Part shown: positions 1-10,668 of the stretch, piece after piece
Layout of the letters: each line of letters begins with the position of its first letter
Numbering within the stretch: the stretch's first letter is position 1
Assembly: GCA_015680685.1 (NCBI GenBank)
Contig: MNCI01013723.1
Span: 258,811 to 289,719 of the forward strand
Origin: Gnetum montanum
Taxonomy: Eukaryota > Streptophyta > Gnetopsida > Gnetales > Gnetaceae
Length of the DNA: 30,909 bases
Direction: 5' to 3'
The notes under the pieces: model-generated
The model's input: the letters and a program-made list of their open reading frames with translations, nothing else
Databases searched by the model: none
What the model was told of the DNA's origin: nothing
Program-made: the position numbers and the translations under genes

Positions 1-2
1 TG

Positions 3-884
3 TACGATCATCCCAAGGGCCAATGCCCAATATTGTTACATTTACAGGAGCATTGGGGAAATACGCTACATCCAGAGTTCGTACAGAGATACTATGTTCG
101 ATCACAGTGGCAACAATCCCAGTCGTGGGGGAAACCATCCCTACACTGGAGGCATCCTTCATATTAACCAAATCCAAACGCTTATCAAGTTCAACATCTT
201 GTTTCTCCAACTGGGCCAACATACTTTATCTCACCACAATACCATTCTCCTCAATACTATTAACCCATGCCTCCGACACAACCACCACCTTGTGCACCTT
301 ATACTTCTCCTAACTTTCAACATTCTCATCCTTTCCCTCCTTCCACAGTGCCACCAACTGTTCCTAAGGTGCCTACACCACAGCAACAACCCACGAATGT
401 TACTTGTGCTGATACTACCAATAGCAGTGAGAAACCTCCTCAACATCCAAAGCACCCCTTCTTTAAACATGACCGTAAGAAGGGACAACACAATTCTAAG
501 GCCACTGCATCCTCCAACTTAGCACAAGCCCCACACTGTGGTGCACCCTTACCTTCAAACCCAACGCCTCATGTAACTTCATCAGGGCCACCAACTCACA
601 CTCCAACAACAATACGGCCCAATGAACACAAGAATGGAGAGCAACAACCCAATCCTTGCATACCATCTAACAGTCCCAAATATCATAGTGGGTCAACTCA
701 TTATCCGAGAACTACATCATACAAAGTGCCCCACTATGCTCACTATAATCAGGTGTGTGAACCCCAAGGGGATAAGTATGGCCAAGTTCCAATATTCCCA
801 ACATGCAAGGATCCTCGTCTTCCATTTATTAATCCTTGCCATGCTCAATTGTTTAGTTATGGGGGATATCCCCCATTTCAATAA
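3..884 (+). pseudogene. Proline-rich gag-like reading frame, 5' end cut by window edge
   Basis: One frame can be followed from the window edge to TAA at 882, with two in-frame stops near 171 and 261; the longest open part begins at ATG 267 (205 codons). The first residues (YDHPKGQCPI) resemble the end of a CCHC zinc knuckle, and the rest is rich in Pro, Thr, Ser, Asn and His with no recognisable catalytic domain. That composition suits the disordered tail of a retrotransposon Gag, but a low-complexity host protein is also possible. The frame survives two stops without a frameshift, which argues that it once coded. I do not recognise the family. The left part lies outside the window, so the diagnostic half is missing. 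Confidence 0.35.
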
Positions 885-2264
885 CAAGTAGGGTTAATAA
901 ATATTCTTCAGTTTCCTTAATTTTTCAATTTTTGTTTTCCAGTTTTTCATTTTTTCAATTTCTTGTTTTATCTTTTTGTCTTTTTATGCTTTTGTAAGTA
1001 ATCTCGTCTATGAATAAATCATTCATGTGGATTTTTTGTTGAGGTGTGTTTTATGTTATTAATTCATGAGTGATCAATTATTTGGAACAGTGAGCCCATT
1101 ACACCCACTCATCCACTCTACAAATAAGAGGTTCTGTTTGAGGGTATAGTGATATTCTTGAAATTCTTAAAAACTTAAAATTAATTTTGTGTTCATTGTA
1201 CCCAGAATGAAGAAGGATGGACCAAGAAGGAATGATTAGGGTGTGACATCAAGGGGACTTGTGGATTCTCTTTGGAGACGTCTGTGGGCGTTATCATGCA
1301 ACGTGGTTGTACTAAGATCCTTATAGATCTAACGAAAAATGGGAGTAAGAGTAATCAAAATGGGCACTCAAAAATTAATGCTATGCTAGGGGGTCCCACT
1401 GGAAAGACATGCACCCATGCCTAAAGGTTGGCGGCTTCTCTAGATCCAGTAAAGTGAAAAAAAAAGAAAGAGAAAAGAAAAAGAAAAACAAAGTGCCATA
1501 AAAAAAAAGCACTCCTCCCTTGAACATAACGCCAAGTGATCGTATGCCTTGTTGTTATGATACTCTCATAGTTGCTCATCATGGGATGAAACAATGCGAT
1601 GTCACTAGTTAGAGGACTGGACTTGGTTCTGATCTTGGAACGACGGGTTAATGACACTTTAATCATGCTTTACACGCAGGATTCATTGTGCCCTGGGTCA
1701 GTTACCTCATGTCCCAATCTCTACGATCCCTTTCTATAGTTCGTCTCATCTCACTGTTCATGTAATTGTTGCTTGTGTTCTGTGTAGCATAGAATTTTCA
1801 TCTCATTCCGGTGATATTTACATGTGTGTGTTTTGTGGAGTTAGTGCGGATTACATTTAACCCTTCTAGTGCCCACGGACGCTTTAAGTGTGGTTACACA
1901 AGGGCAATATAGGTTGGAACCTGCTTTGGGGAGGACCCACTTGTGTAATCTATTGTAATCTTCACTTATGACATAGCTCACACACACAATTTTTTACCCT
2001 CAACTTAATTTTCAATTGATTTTCTTTCCCTACTATTATCCCTCTGAATTTTAACGTCCCAATGTACCATTACACACCCTTTTTCTTAACCACCCAAGGT
2101 TTATTGATAAAATTCACATCATTATCATTAATGGTGCCTTTCGAATTAATGAAATTACCTTAGAACATTTTGATTATAGCCAATGTCCTCAATTTTCAAC
2201 ATTAATTTGAAGAAAATTCTTTAAAACTTCGGTATTTCCTTGGTGTCTCACATTACTAAGGACA
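885..2264. other. AT-rich stretch without genes
   Basis: No credible coding frame is visible. Directly after the upstream frame there are T-rich runs (about 900-1000) and an AATAAA-like signal near 1013, as in a 3' untranslated region. An A/G-rich tract lies at about 1455-1510. It could be retrotransposon 3' non-coding DNA, but I cannot tie it to a family. Confidence 0.5.
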
Positions 2265-2352
2265 AGATATTGCGTACGCGATATTGCGTCCCACGTGATA
2301 TCGCGTACGCGATGTATCATACGTGATATCGCGTCCCATTTACCTATAAACA
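2265..2352 (+). promoter_or_regulatory. GATATCGCG/TACGCG palindrome array followed by TATA box (LTR-like promoter)
   Basis: Four to five copies of a near-palindromic GATATCGCGT / GATATTGCGT core, alternating with TACGCGATA, run from 2265 to 2338. CTATAAACA follows at 2344. The same order (array, about 15 bp, CTATAAAYA, then a GC-rich patch) occurs in the LTR at 5752-6567 and in the reverse-strand LTR at 28545-29381, so this is probably the U3 promoter of a related but diverged LTR. I could not find matching LTR ends here, so the full LTR is not called. Confidence 0.5.
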
Positions 2353-2826
2353 GGTACCCCCGCTGCAACACTTAGCATCATTTTGCCATTCACACGAGGG
2401 GAGTTGTTGAAATTTTTTCTCTACGACTTGCGACTGCATGACCCTTTCTTTTCCACTCATATCTCACTCGCCGGTACTCCGATTTTAATTCCGTTTGAAC
2501 CTACTTGAACCTGGAGTGTTCAGTTTAGTCGTGGGGGAGAGACACTTGTCGAAAAGTGCCTAAATTTTTTGAAATTTATCATTGCCCAAAGGACATCAAT
2601 TAGGGTAATTAACTTAACACTTAGAATAATTGTGCCTAAAAATTATTTAACCCTTAGGTATACCGGAAAATTAAAAATGGAAACCACCTAAGTCACAGGA
2701 CTCATTATTACAAACTTTCGGGCACGATCACACGTGATAACAAAAGATCATTAATTAAGGCAAGTAGTAAGGTATAAACTTAAATTTTAAAAAAACCTTA
2801 CTAACGCTTAGCCCATGTAATTGCAA

Positions 2827-5601
2827 ATGGCCCCGAAACGTGGACAATAGGAGGGTCCTACCCAAGGTGGAAGCAAACGAGCTCGGAGAGGTGGAAGACA
2901 AAGACCTACCGGACAACATGCAGAACAAAAGGAGCAATGATTTAGCATCCATCAAGATGAACCTCCTACCAGACGGTCCGAGCAGGCAGAAGGAGGAGCT
3001 GCTGTTGCGCCTGAACCGGGACAACAACTCACGTTGCCCCAAGATTGCGTTCAGTCTATCCATGAGAAGTCCACATTCGCTGCGGTGATTGTGGAGTTGA
3101 ACTTCGAATCATTTGCTGAGTTCACTCCTGAGGCTGTTAGGGATCACCTCAAAGGATTCCCATTATGGCCTACCCTCTTTGAAAGCGGTGCCTGGTACCT
3201 AGGAGAAACGTACTAGTTCTAGCACAATAGGGAGCAAGGAACCACTGTTAATATTTGTGGTGTGACAGTTGACTTCTCTGTGTAGGCAATTTCGGAAGTG
3301 TTAAACCTTCTAAACACAGGGCCCCAGGTTACTCGGTTATCTACCCATTCAAACCCTGATGTGCGAAAGGATTGGTTAGAGAAGGCTTATGGCAAAGATA
3401 AAGCGTTTGGAGAATTGACAACGGAAGAGAGAGTTTACTTCAAAATTAGAACATATCATCTCTTCCCCACAAAAGGCTTGAAAAGAATATCCACGTATGC
3501 AGCTAGAGGATGTGCAGTGTTGATGGAAAAGGTTAACGCTAACCTACCCCATTTATATTTGACGGAGATCCTGAGGTGGTTCGAGGAACGAAAGACAGGG
3601 AAGATGGCATTGCCTTTCCCTTGTCTTATCAGAAAGCTTTGCTGACATGCTGGTATTCGGGGATACACCAATGACGTCCTCCGGAAGGCCTAGGCTACTT
3701 CGTATGCAGAATTGCTAAAGGCGCCAGCTCCAAGAAAAAGCACTGGCAAAGAGCTGAGACCAGAACAAGAAGAAGAAGAAGAAGAACATGTGGTTGGAAC
3801 CAGTTAACTTCCAGCCACGGGTTCCAGCCAACAACAAGAAGCAGGGCCTAGAATAGGCCAGGATCAGCCGCCACTGCCACAATACTACAGACCGTCGATG
3901 AGCCATCTGAGGGCCATCGCTGAGACGGTCAGTTGGGGAAGTCGTGATGACGCAAACCTCTTCTGTGTCATCAATGATGCCAAACAGCCTACGGTTTCAT
4001 TAGATCACACAAGGGGTGAATTATCCATTCAAATAGGAGGAGGGGAAATTAGATGGTCACAACAAATTTGAGGAAACACAACATCTTTCCAAGTGCAGTT
4101 AGAGACTGGTGAAGGGGCCACTATGGTGGTCATGCAAGACCAAAATGCCGCGGGAGCTGCAGAAGTGGTCACAGACCACATCAAGGAGTCTTTCAATGTA
4201 CCTGTTGTGCCACCGGTAGATCTCCTAGGAGCACGAGATGCTCAAACTCTTGCCAGAACCTCAATGACTCCTGTAGAACATGAGGATGCGCTAGATCGAT
4301 TGCTACAAATAGGGCAAGTTCTAACGTCCCTGTTTGACATCCCTCAGGATGTCACAACAATTCAATCAGACCTCATTTCCACAAAGGGGAAGCTGGTCAT
4401 ATCTGAAGTAAGGGCCAAGCATGCTGAAGCTAAAGTGCAGAGACTACAAGAGCAGATCGTGGCCTTACAAGCAGCACAACGGGACCCTCTGCAATTTGTT
4501 CTCGCAAACTAGTTAGAAAATTTTAGAACCGAGCAACTAACAAAGCTAATTGCAGAGAATAAAAGGGTGGCAGAAGAAAAGGAGAAGGTTGTTTGGGATG
4601 CCTCCACATCACAGGCACAAACCCATGCACATCTTAAGGCACTCAAGGCCTTAGAAAAAGAAAAAAAGTAGTTGGTTGCAGAAAATATTTGGTTGACCAC
4701 TGTAGAAACACAAAAGAATGTTCTGGATGAATACTTTCATCAATTATGAGAACAATCCATTCGGGTCAATCGAGATGTGAGCTGTTTAGCCAGAGAAAAT
4801 CGAACCCTCTCAATGGAGGAGGTACGCGCAATTTGTCAATAGTCAACAATTGAGATAAGCACATGGCAGAATGAGGCTAAATGACACAAGAAGCTGAAGG
4901 AGCACTTTCGCGATCAGGTGAGGATGTACAAAGAAATCGTGGAAAAGGAGATCCATATGGCCAAATCCCTAATTAACACTATCAATGCTCAACACACTGA
5001 TTGGAGGGCCATATTGAACACTTACGCCTTCATCCACCAAGCGGAAGTTAAGAATCGAGACTTGTAGATCCAAGACTTGACAGAGTACATGGAGTTGGCA
5101 AACCTTAGATATGCCAACCTTGCCATGTTAATAGTAGGGTGTCCGAGAAATGAGCTCGAGCAGCAGGTAGCTTCCACCCATATCAAATATGAAGCAGAAT
5201 TTGCAGAGCGCAAGAAGCTGGTTGAGAAACTGGATGTTGCAAATTCTGAACTTGAGGTGGTAAAAGCAAGCTACCAAGGACAGAAAGACATTGCAACTGA
5301 CTTGGCTTGATGGCTAACGGACTTTCATGAGTACATAGATAAAGCTAGAGCCTATGAGGAGGAACGACGAGTGTTCATGGCATGGTATGTCAAAGCCAAC
5401 CAGATGTTTCCACAACTACCCTGTCCGTGGGAAGTGCTAACTTCGTCAAATGTTGGAACACTAGCATGGACGACACAAGACCCTCAGACCGAAGAGGAGA
5501 AGCACTAGGCCATACTTCAACACCATTAAGCTTCAAAGCCTGGAGCACATGATAAAAGGAAAGCGCCCATGGAGGAGCCACCGCTACCAGGAACTACATG
5601 A
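2827..5601 (+). pseudogene. Decayed retroelement protein: 'putative plant transposon protein'-like domain plus long coiled coil
   Basis: From ATG 2827 a single frame runs about 924 codons to TGA 5599, interrupted by roughly a dozen nonsense codons and no frameshift that I can see. The N-terminus is basic and Gly/Arg/Gln-rich. Codons from about 3070 to 3650 carry a globular domain (VTVDFS, then AISEVLNL, later NANLPHLYLTEIL and MALPFPCLI). This matches the pattern I know from the plant family often named 'putative plant transposon protein' or Transposase_32 (PF20167), found in LTR elements lacking pol. An acidic E-rich run follows at about 3770, then heptad-rich Glu/Lys/Leu/Gln sequence from about 4260 to 5400 (for example LIAENKRVAEEKEKV), a predicted coiled coil. 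No protease, RT or integrase motif appears before the polypurine tract at 5743, so the element looks non-autonomous. Family assignment is from memory of the pattern. Confidence 0.6.
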
Positions 5602-5742
5602 GTTCCACATTTTTGTAGTTGTAGCATTTTTCTATGATGTCTTGCCACACTGCGGCATCATTTCATTTTTTTCCCCATCTAATAATCCCATACCTATCCA
5701 CTGTGTACTCACTGTAACTCGAGGATGAGTTTTTATTCGATT

Positions 5743-5751
5743 GTGGGGGTA
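5743..5751 (+). other. Polypurine tract before 3' LTR
   Basis: GTGGGGGTA lies immediately 5' of the LTR start TGATGGGACG. It follows CTCGAGGATGAG at 5718, a sequence often seen at the end of plant Gypsy internal regions. The reverse-strand element has the same arrangement (CTCGAGGACAAG, then ATGGGGGTA, then TGATGAGACG) at 29382-29413. Confidence 0.6.
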
Positions 5752-6567
5752 TGATGGGACGTAATATCGCATGGGCCACGATATTGCATCCCCCACGATA
5801 TCGCGTATGCGATATCGCAGTCTGCCATAATGTCTATAAATAAGAAGCGGCACTCCCTTGTTCATCATCTAGTTTAGTTCCTTAGCAAAGCTCTGGCATT
5901 TTTCCCCTTCCAGAGATAGGATATTTTCCTGTGTCTACCCGCAGTGTGGTGAATGTAATTGTACGACATCCTTTATTCCAGTGTGACGTACTTGGACACA
6001 CACATGACCGGCAATAAAGATCGAGATTACTTCATCATTGCAGCATTCACTTTGTTTATTTATTTAATTAATTGTTATTTACTGCTTTCCTAGTTAATAT
6101 CTCTCACCCTTAAACTCCTAGTAACGTGGAATGAGTATGACTTGATTACGAGCATTTAAGTCTGACTACTTGGTAACCCAATACCGTACCTAGGATCTAC
6201 GCTTGGTAATCCCAGTGGTAATTTTGCACGAGGTCCAAGATGTGAACATATAATCACGGAACAGATGCTCATTGCACTTAGGCTAGATTATATTCTCTTA
6301 CCCTTTCCCTCCTAGCTTAGCTTAGTTAATATTATTTTCCACTGCCTTCAGGAGTAGCATTAGATTAGGAACCACATCATACACCTCACTCTAGACTAAA
6401 CCATACGTGACAAATATAATACTAGTCCAAGTGGGAAGACAGTGAACTACGACCTAAGGATAACTGTCTAGGTGCGACAACTAGTCCGTCTGCGGAGTTC
6501 GACCGGATCATGCGTGAAAACGCTCGTATTCGTATGGTTGAGTGTAGCGGTATCTCACCACTCATCA
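5752..6567 (+). repeat. 3' LTR of the non-autonomous element (816 bp)
   Basis: It begins TGATGGGAC and ends CACTCATCA, giving imperfect terminal inverted repeats (TGATGRG / CTCATCA). U3 holds a GATATCGC palindrome array at 5757-5818, then a TATA box TCTATAAATAAG at 5833. The right part shares blocks with the reverse-strand LTR at 28545-29381: GAGTATGACTTGATTACGAG at about 6132, a GACCGGATC block, and the last 35 bp. The two LTRs are clearly related but far from identical, so they represent different subfamilies or ages. I found no matching 5' LTR upstream; only the promoter-like block at 2265 resembles it. Confidence 0.7.
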
Positions 6568-6738
6568 AGGAGGATGAGGAGGCAACCATATTGGTGATGT
6601 AGCACCAGGGGTAAGAGATAGCTACAGATATCATTACTGACCAAGTCACTAAGGCATTAAACTCACCTACAATGCTTGTACCAGATGTTTCTGCACTTAG
6701 AGATGTGTAGACATCTATAGGAACAATCAGTAGGAAAT
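6568..6738 (+). pseudogene. Internal fragment of a related non-autonomous element
   Basis: Directly after the LTR end, the plus strand translates as EEATILVM, stop, then ATDIITDQVTKALNSP and VSALRDV, stop, TSIGTI. This lines up with the middle of the 2827-5601 protein at about 4108-4260 (EGATMVVM, EVVTDHIKESFNVP, LGARDAQTLART) at matching spacing. The sequence abutting the LTR is therefore itself internal sequence of a related element. Either the element inserted into a relative or the two recombined. Short and degraded. Confidence 0.5.
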
Positions 6739-6973
6739 TGAGTGTTAAACATAAGCTATTATGGTTACAACATAGAGAGATCCATGCGATGTGCATCAAA
6801 TTTACAAAGCTTGCAGTTCATTTATTGCACTGAATGGAGAGGCAGAGAGACGGAGAGAGAGCATGCAAGCTTACTTGTTGTAGATCATCAAAATTATCAA
6901 CATCAGTCATTTGTTCAAACTTGTCAACAATGGTAAACAACACTACAGGCAAACATGTGAGTGTTAAACATAA
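6739..6973. repeat. 203-bp segment between exact 16-bp direct repeats
   Basis: TGAGTGTTAAACATAA occurs at 6739-6754 and again at 6958-6973 with no mismatch. The 203 bp between (6755-6957) carry no recognisable coding sequence or RNA polymerase III boxes. The repeats may be a target-site duplication around a short insertion, or a slippage duplication. From 6974 to 7222 I see nothing else of note. Confidence 0.45.
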
Positions 6974-7227
6974 TCAAGGATATGTGATGGTTTTAATGCT
7001 GCACTCCAAGGGTTTGATGATGTTTTGAGTAGGCTTAAGTTCTAACAAGAAACTTGGTTTGATGTGTTTTCTCCTCACAATCATGGTCTAGATGAGAATT
7101 TCGACCAAGGGATCCTTCCATGATGTTTTTAGCTTCAAGGTTACTAGTAATCAGGCTATTTCAGTATATTAAGTCTATAAGGTAGAATGGCTTCGAGGCT
7201 CAAGGTTTGGATATTTAAGGTCAACTT

Positions 7228-8702
7228 TGAAACACCACTAATTTTGGCCTAGCACTTTTAGAGAAGAATCAAGCTAAGTCATGCTGCTGCCCAACATGAG
7301 TACAACATGACCAAACTTGTAGGCCTCCGAAACAGCCCCCGATGGTCCATGATTCAACAGGCAAGGTCTTCCCGGGGCCCACAAGTGACTGCACCAACTT
7401 CCAGCATCCAGAATCAAAAGTTTCAGGTTCAAAATGTTTGGTTTTGGCTAAGTACACTTTGGTTACTTTTTTAGACGCTGCATAGCGTAAGGATCAGCGT
7501 CACCAACTTTTGGAGCCCCAAAACTGAGCCAAAATGACTTGATTTCAAGGGTGCAAGTTGTCCTCAGGGTCCACTATTGATAACTATGGGTCCCAGCCTT
7601 CAGAAATTCCATATTTCAGCTCAAAATTGCAATTTTTGGAGGTCACACTGCAGGTCATGCTGGGCAGTCAAATTTTTCTTATTGTACATTTCATTATAAA
7701 TCCCCATTTGTGGGCATGTTAAGCCCTCATGGTCTAAAACACAAAAAAAATATAATTTTTCAAGTAGGCCAGAGCCGGAGCTAATCCTCCTAAATTTTCT
7801 TTAAATTTTTATCGCTTGAGGGCTTTTTTTTCTAATTTGTTTGTATTTTCATGGGCTTGAATGACCCACAAATTGTAAAATACATCGAACCTGGTCAAAG
7901 AATGCAATTTCCAACACACATCCAACTCGTGCACAACTATCCAACACAGATACATTGAACCTGGTCAAAGAATGCAACTGCCCAAGCCTAGCCCAACCCT
8001 ATAAATACCCTATCAATTCACACAAATTGGAGGAGGCAAAAAGAAGAAGATGGAAGGAGGCAAAAATTAGAGAGATTGGCAATTCTGAAAAAATTGGAGA
8101 GATTGGCAATTCTGAAAAATTGGCAATTTTCAAAAATTGGAGAGATTGGAAATTCTGAAAAAGGACAAAACTTGCAATCCTTGGGCGCTCGGCACATTTG
8201 ATTGTTGGTTTCCAAGTTTTTCTCACGTTCATCCCATTTCATCATCGCATCATCGAGTCATATCATTTCGGGGCTAGGCGTTTGACTTGCCATCCACACG
8301 TGTGCAACTACGCTTTGACCGGTGCATATTCCTGTTTAAAACAATACAATACAGTTTCATTATTGCCTCCCATTTACATTATTTACTTCAGTTTATGCTT
8401 TGTTTACAATATATCTCTATTTATGCTTTATTTATAATTCAATACGCTCTATTTACATTTCGTGTCGCTGTTTGCATTCCGTTTACATTTCGTTTACACC
8501 GTTTACGATAACCCCAGTGCTAGCCGTAGCTTACGCTCGGGGAAGTCCTTGGTTGATTTGGGTGCAAATCATCCAAGGCACTCTGCCTTCGTTTATTTTT
8601 CCAGCTTGCCCTCGGGCAAAGGCAGGGTCAGCTGTGGCTACTCGACGATCTCTTGGTGTCTCTTTCCCTTCCAGCCTTACACCGACAATTTAGGTCAGTA
8701 CA
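7228..8702 (+). repeat. 5' LTR (about 1475 bp) with TATA box and internal short repeats
   Basis: It starts TGAAACACCA after the AACTT duplication and ends GGTCAGTACA before the primer-binding site. A good TATA box, TATAAATA, lies at 8000-8007. A 27-bp sequence beginning TACATYGAACCTGGTC is present twice, at 7881 and 7951. At about 8068-8160 the motif AGAGATTGGCAATTCTGAAA is repeated three times with variation, probably in the transcribed leader. The left boundary rests on the TSD and TG alone, because the 3' copy lacks that part; the right end is confirmed by the repeat at 10669-10898. Confidence 0.6.
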
Positions 8703-8707
8703 GTTTT

Positions 8708-8726
8708 TGGCGCTAGAAGGAGGGCC
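8708..8726 (+). other. Primer-binding site of Tat-type element
   Basis: TGGCGCTAGAAGGAGGGCC begins 5 bp after the LTR end. This sequence type is characteristic of plant Tat-lineage Gypsy elements of the RIRE2 kind, where a host tRNA 3' end primes minus-strand synthesis. A diverged copy (TGGCACTAGAAGGAGGGCC) marks the reverse-strand relative at 18443-18461. Confidence 0.75.
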
Positions 8727-8830
8727 ACTTTCTTATTATTGGTTAAAACGTCACTACCTGTCAAAACTCATCCACCTTGCCCATTTGAGTCTCCTCGTCC
8801 CTGTTGATCACACTGAGCTTGTGTCGCCCC

Positions 8831-10668
8831 ATGCTACAATTGCTTGCGACCCAACTCCATTATCATCCACAATCCACTCAATCCACCGGTTTGCCTACCG
8901 CCCAAGAATGGGCAGACACACAAAAAATGGTGCACTCGTTGGTAGAAGAGTTAAAACGCCTTAAAACTTTCAACAATGAGGAAGTCAAGGTACTAGATTT
9001 ATGTCAAGATGACCTAATTGACCCCTTAGTTCCACCCTTGACCTTGCTAAAAGGAGTCTCATTACCTCAACTGACCAAGTACAATGGAGAAGGGGACCCA
9101 AATGCCCACTTAGTGACATTTAGAACCGAAAGCCTTTTACTTCAAGCATGGCCTCATGTAATTTTGCAAGTGTTTGCAATGTCCTTAATCGGAAAAGCCT
9201 TAGACTGGTACCGATCTTTACCCCATAGCTCCATATCTTCTTTAGAGAGTTTGTTGCATCAATTTGTCACCCATTTCAAGTACAATTTGAAACATGAAGC
9301 CATGTTAGATGGCTTGATCCAAGTTAAACAAGCGCCATTAGAGCCAGTGCAAAAATTTATCCAAAGGTGGAGTGCAGCCTTAAGCGAACTTCACGAACTT
9401 ATCCCCGAAACATATTTACTCACCATCCTTAAGTCGGCCGTGAATGACTTTATTAAGTCAAAACTTTACTACCTGAAAGCCCACACATTGAGCCAAGCAT
9501 TCGTACAAATCAAAGACATAGAAGAAGTGGCACAAACAAGTAATGACCCAACCTACTCAACCTTTAGGAGCCAATACACGAGGAAAGATAAGTCCAAAAC
9601 AACAGTAGTAGTAGTGGCTGAGGGAAAACAACCCGCTATCCCAAACAACTATGAAAGAACCACACCCACTCATATACCTGAAAATTCCTCAAATAGAAAC
9701 AACAACGCAGGTCATGCCCGTACCTTCGAAAGGAAAGACCCTGCTCAATACACACCATTGCGCATGAAGCCTTCACAACTGCTTGATCAACTTCTAAAGG
9801 TTGGGCTAATTCAACACAAACAAATGTCTCCTACAGCCTCGCAAAGACATGATCGCTTTTGCGAATTGGCCAAAAATCCAGCCTTAGCAACAGCCAACGA
9901 ACCTCCCATTCCAAAAAGCTTTAGGTTGGATAGGTTTTGTGAATATCACCAATGGTGTGGTCATGGGACTGATTACTGCTTTGCGTTGAAACAAGAAATA
10001 CAATGCATGATAGATGGGGGCGAAGTAGTGTTCGATGAGACAAACCCGATAAGGCCTCAAAACCAATCCATGGGGGTCTACAAGGATCCTCTCAATACCA
10101 AAACCAACGATGCCCCATATGTGATTAATACTATTCATATGGAAAACAGACAAGACGTTCCACGAAGACCGTTTGTGATTTGAAGGCCTTCAGAAAACAC
10201 ACCTACCCCAACATCTCCTCAAACCCCTTTTACCACACGCACATCCCCCACACCATCAAAACCTTTCATCATCCACATACCTCCTTCGATTGCCACCACA
10301 ACAAACATACCATCTGAAAACCGACCCATTCCCTTTGTGGTCCAGGTGCCAAAACACCCTGGCACACAACCCACCTCCACTTCTCGACGACCTTTGCGAG
10401 AACGTCTTGCTGATAGGCTAATAAGAGAGTGCTTGGAAAAAGAAAAAAGAGAGCGCATGGAGAGAGAAAACCATGGACACGAATTAGGACTGCCAAAGCC
10501 TACATCGCTAAGCACCGTTCCCATGAGTTCGTCCGTTAATGAGCCTAGTACAAGTCATCAAAACAAAAATGAAGTCACAAGTCATATCCCAAACTCAGCA
10601 TTCTTAGCTACTAACGTAAAAACCCCTCCAAGAGAAATACGAATGCTAGGTCAAATGGAACAAATTTC
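8831..10668 (+). pseudogene. Tat-type Gag polyprotein, one nonsense codon, 3' truncated
   Basis: The first ATG of the frame is 8831; the frame is open further upstream to 8804, but only through a TTG. The capsid-like Retrotrans_gag domain spans about 9070-9530, with KYNGEGDPNAHLVTF, the GKALDWYRSL helix, and a long helical stretch. A Tat-type zinc-binding motif follows at about 9930-10010 (CEYHQWCGHGTDYC, then LKQEI), and a Pro/Thr-rich linker with repeated PFxIxxP motifs follows. TGA at 10181 is the only in-frame stop. The same frame continues through a basic helix (ERLADRLIRECLEKEKRE) to 10668, where it runs directly into LTR sequence. The family's Gag normally continues into protease; here that is deleted. 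Homologous to the reverse-strand gag at 14080-17355. Confidence 0.85.

Noticed and set aside
1455-1510. Purine-rich run as a polypurine tract
   Set aside because: It is long and A-dominated with C and T interruptions, and no LTR start (TG with a later direct copy) follows it.
6444-6567. Apparent coding sequence (FDRIMRENARIRMVE) just before the LTR end
   Set aside because: The same bases align with the end of the reverse-strand LTR at 28545-28660, so this is LTR sequence and not protein.
6422-6799. 125-codon reverse-strand open frame
   Set aside because: It covers the end of the plus-strand LTR and the adjoining coding remnant, and is their antisense shadow.
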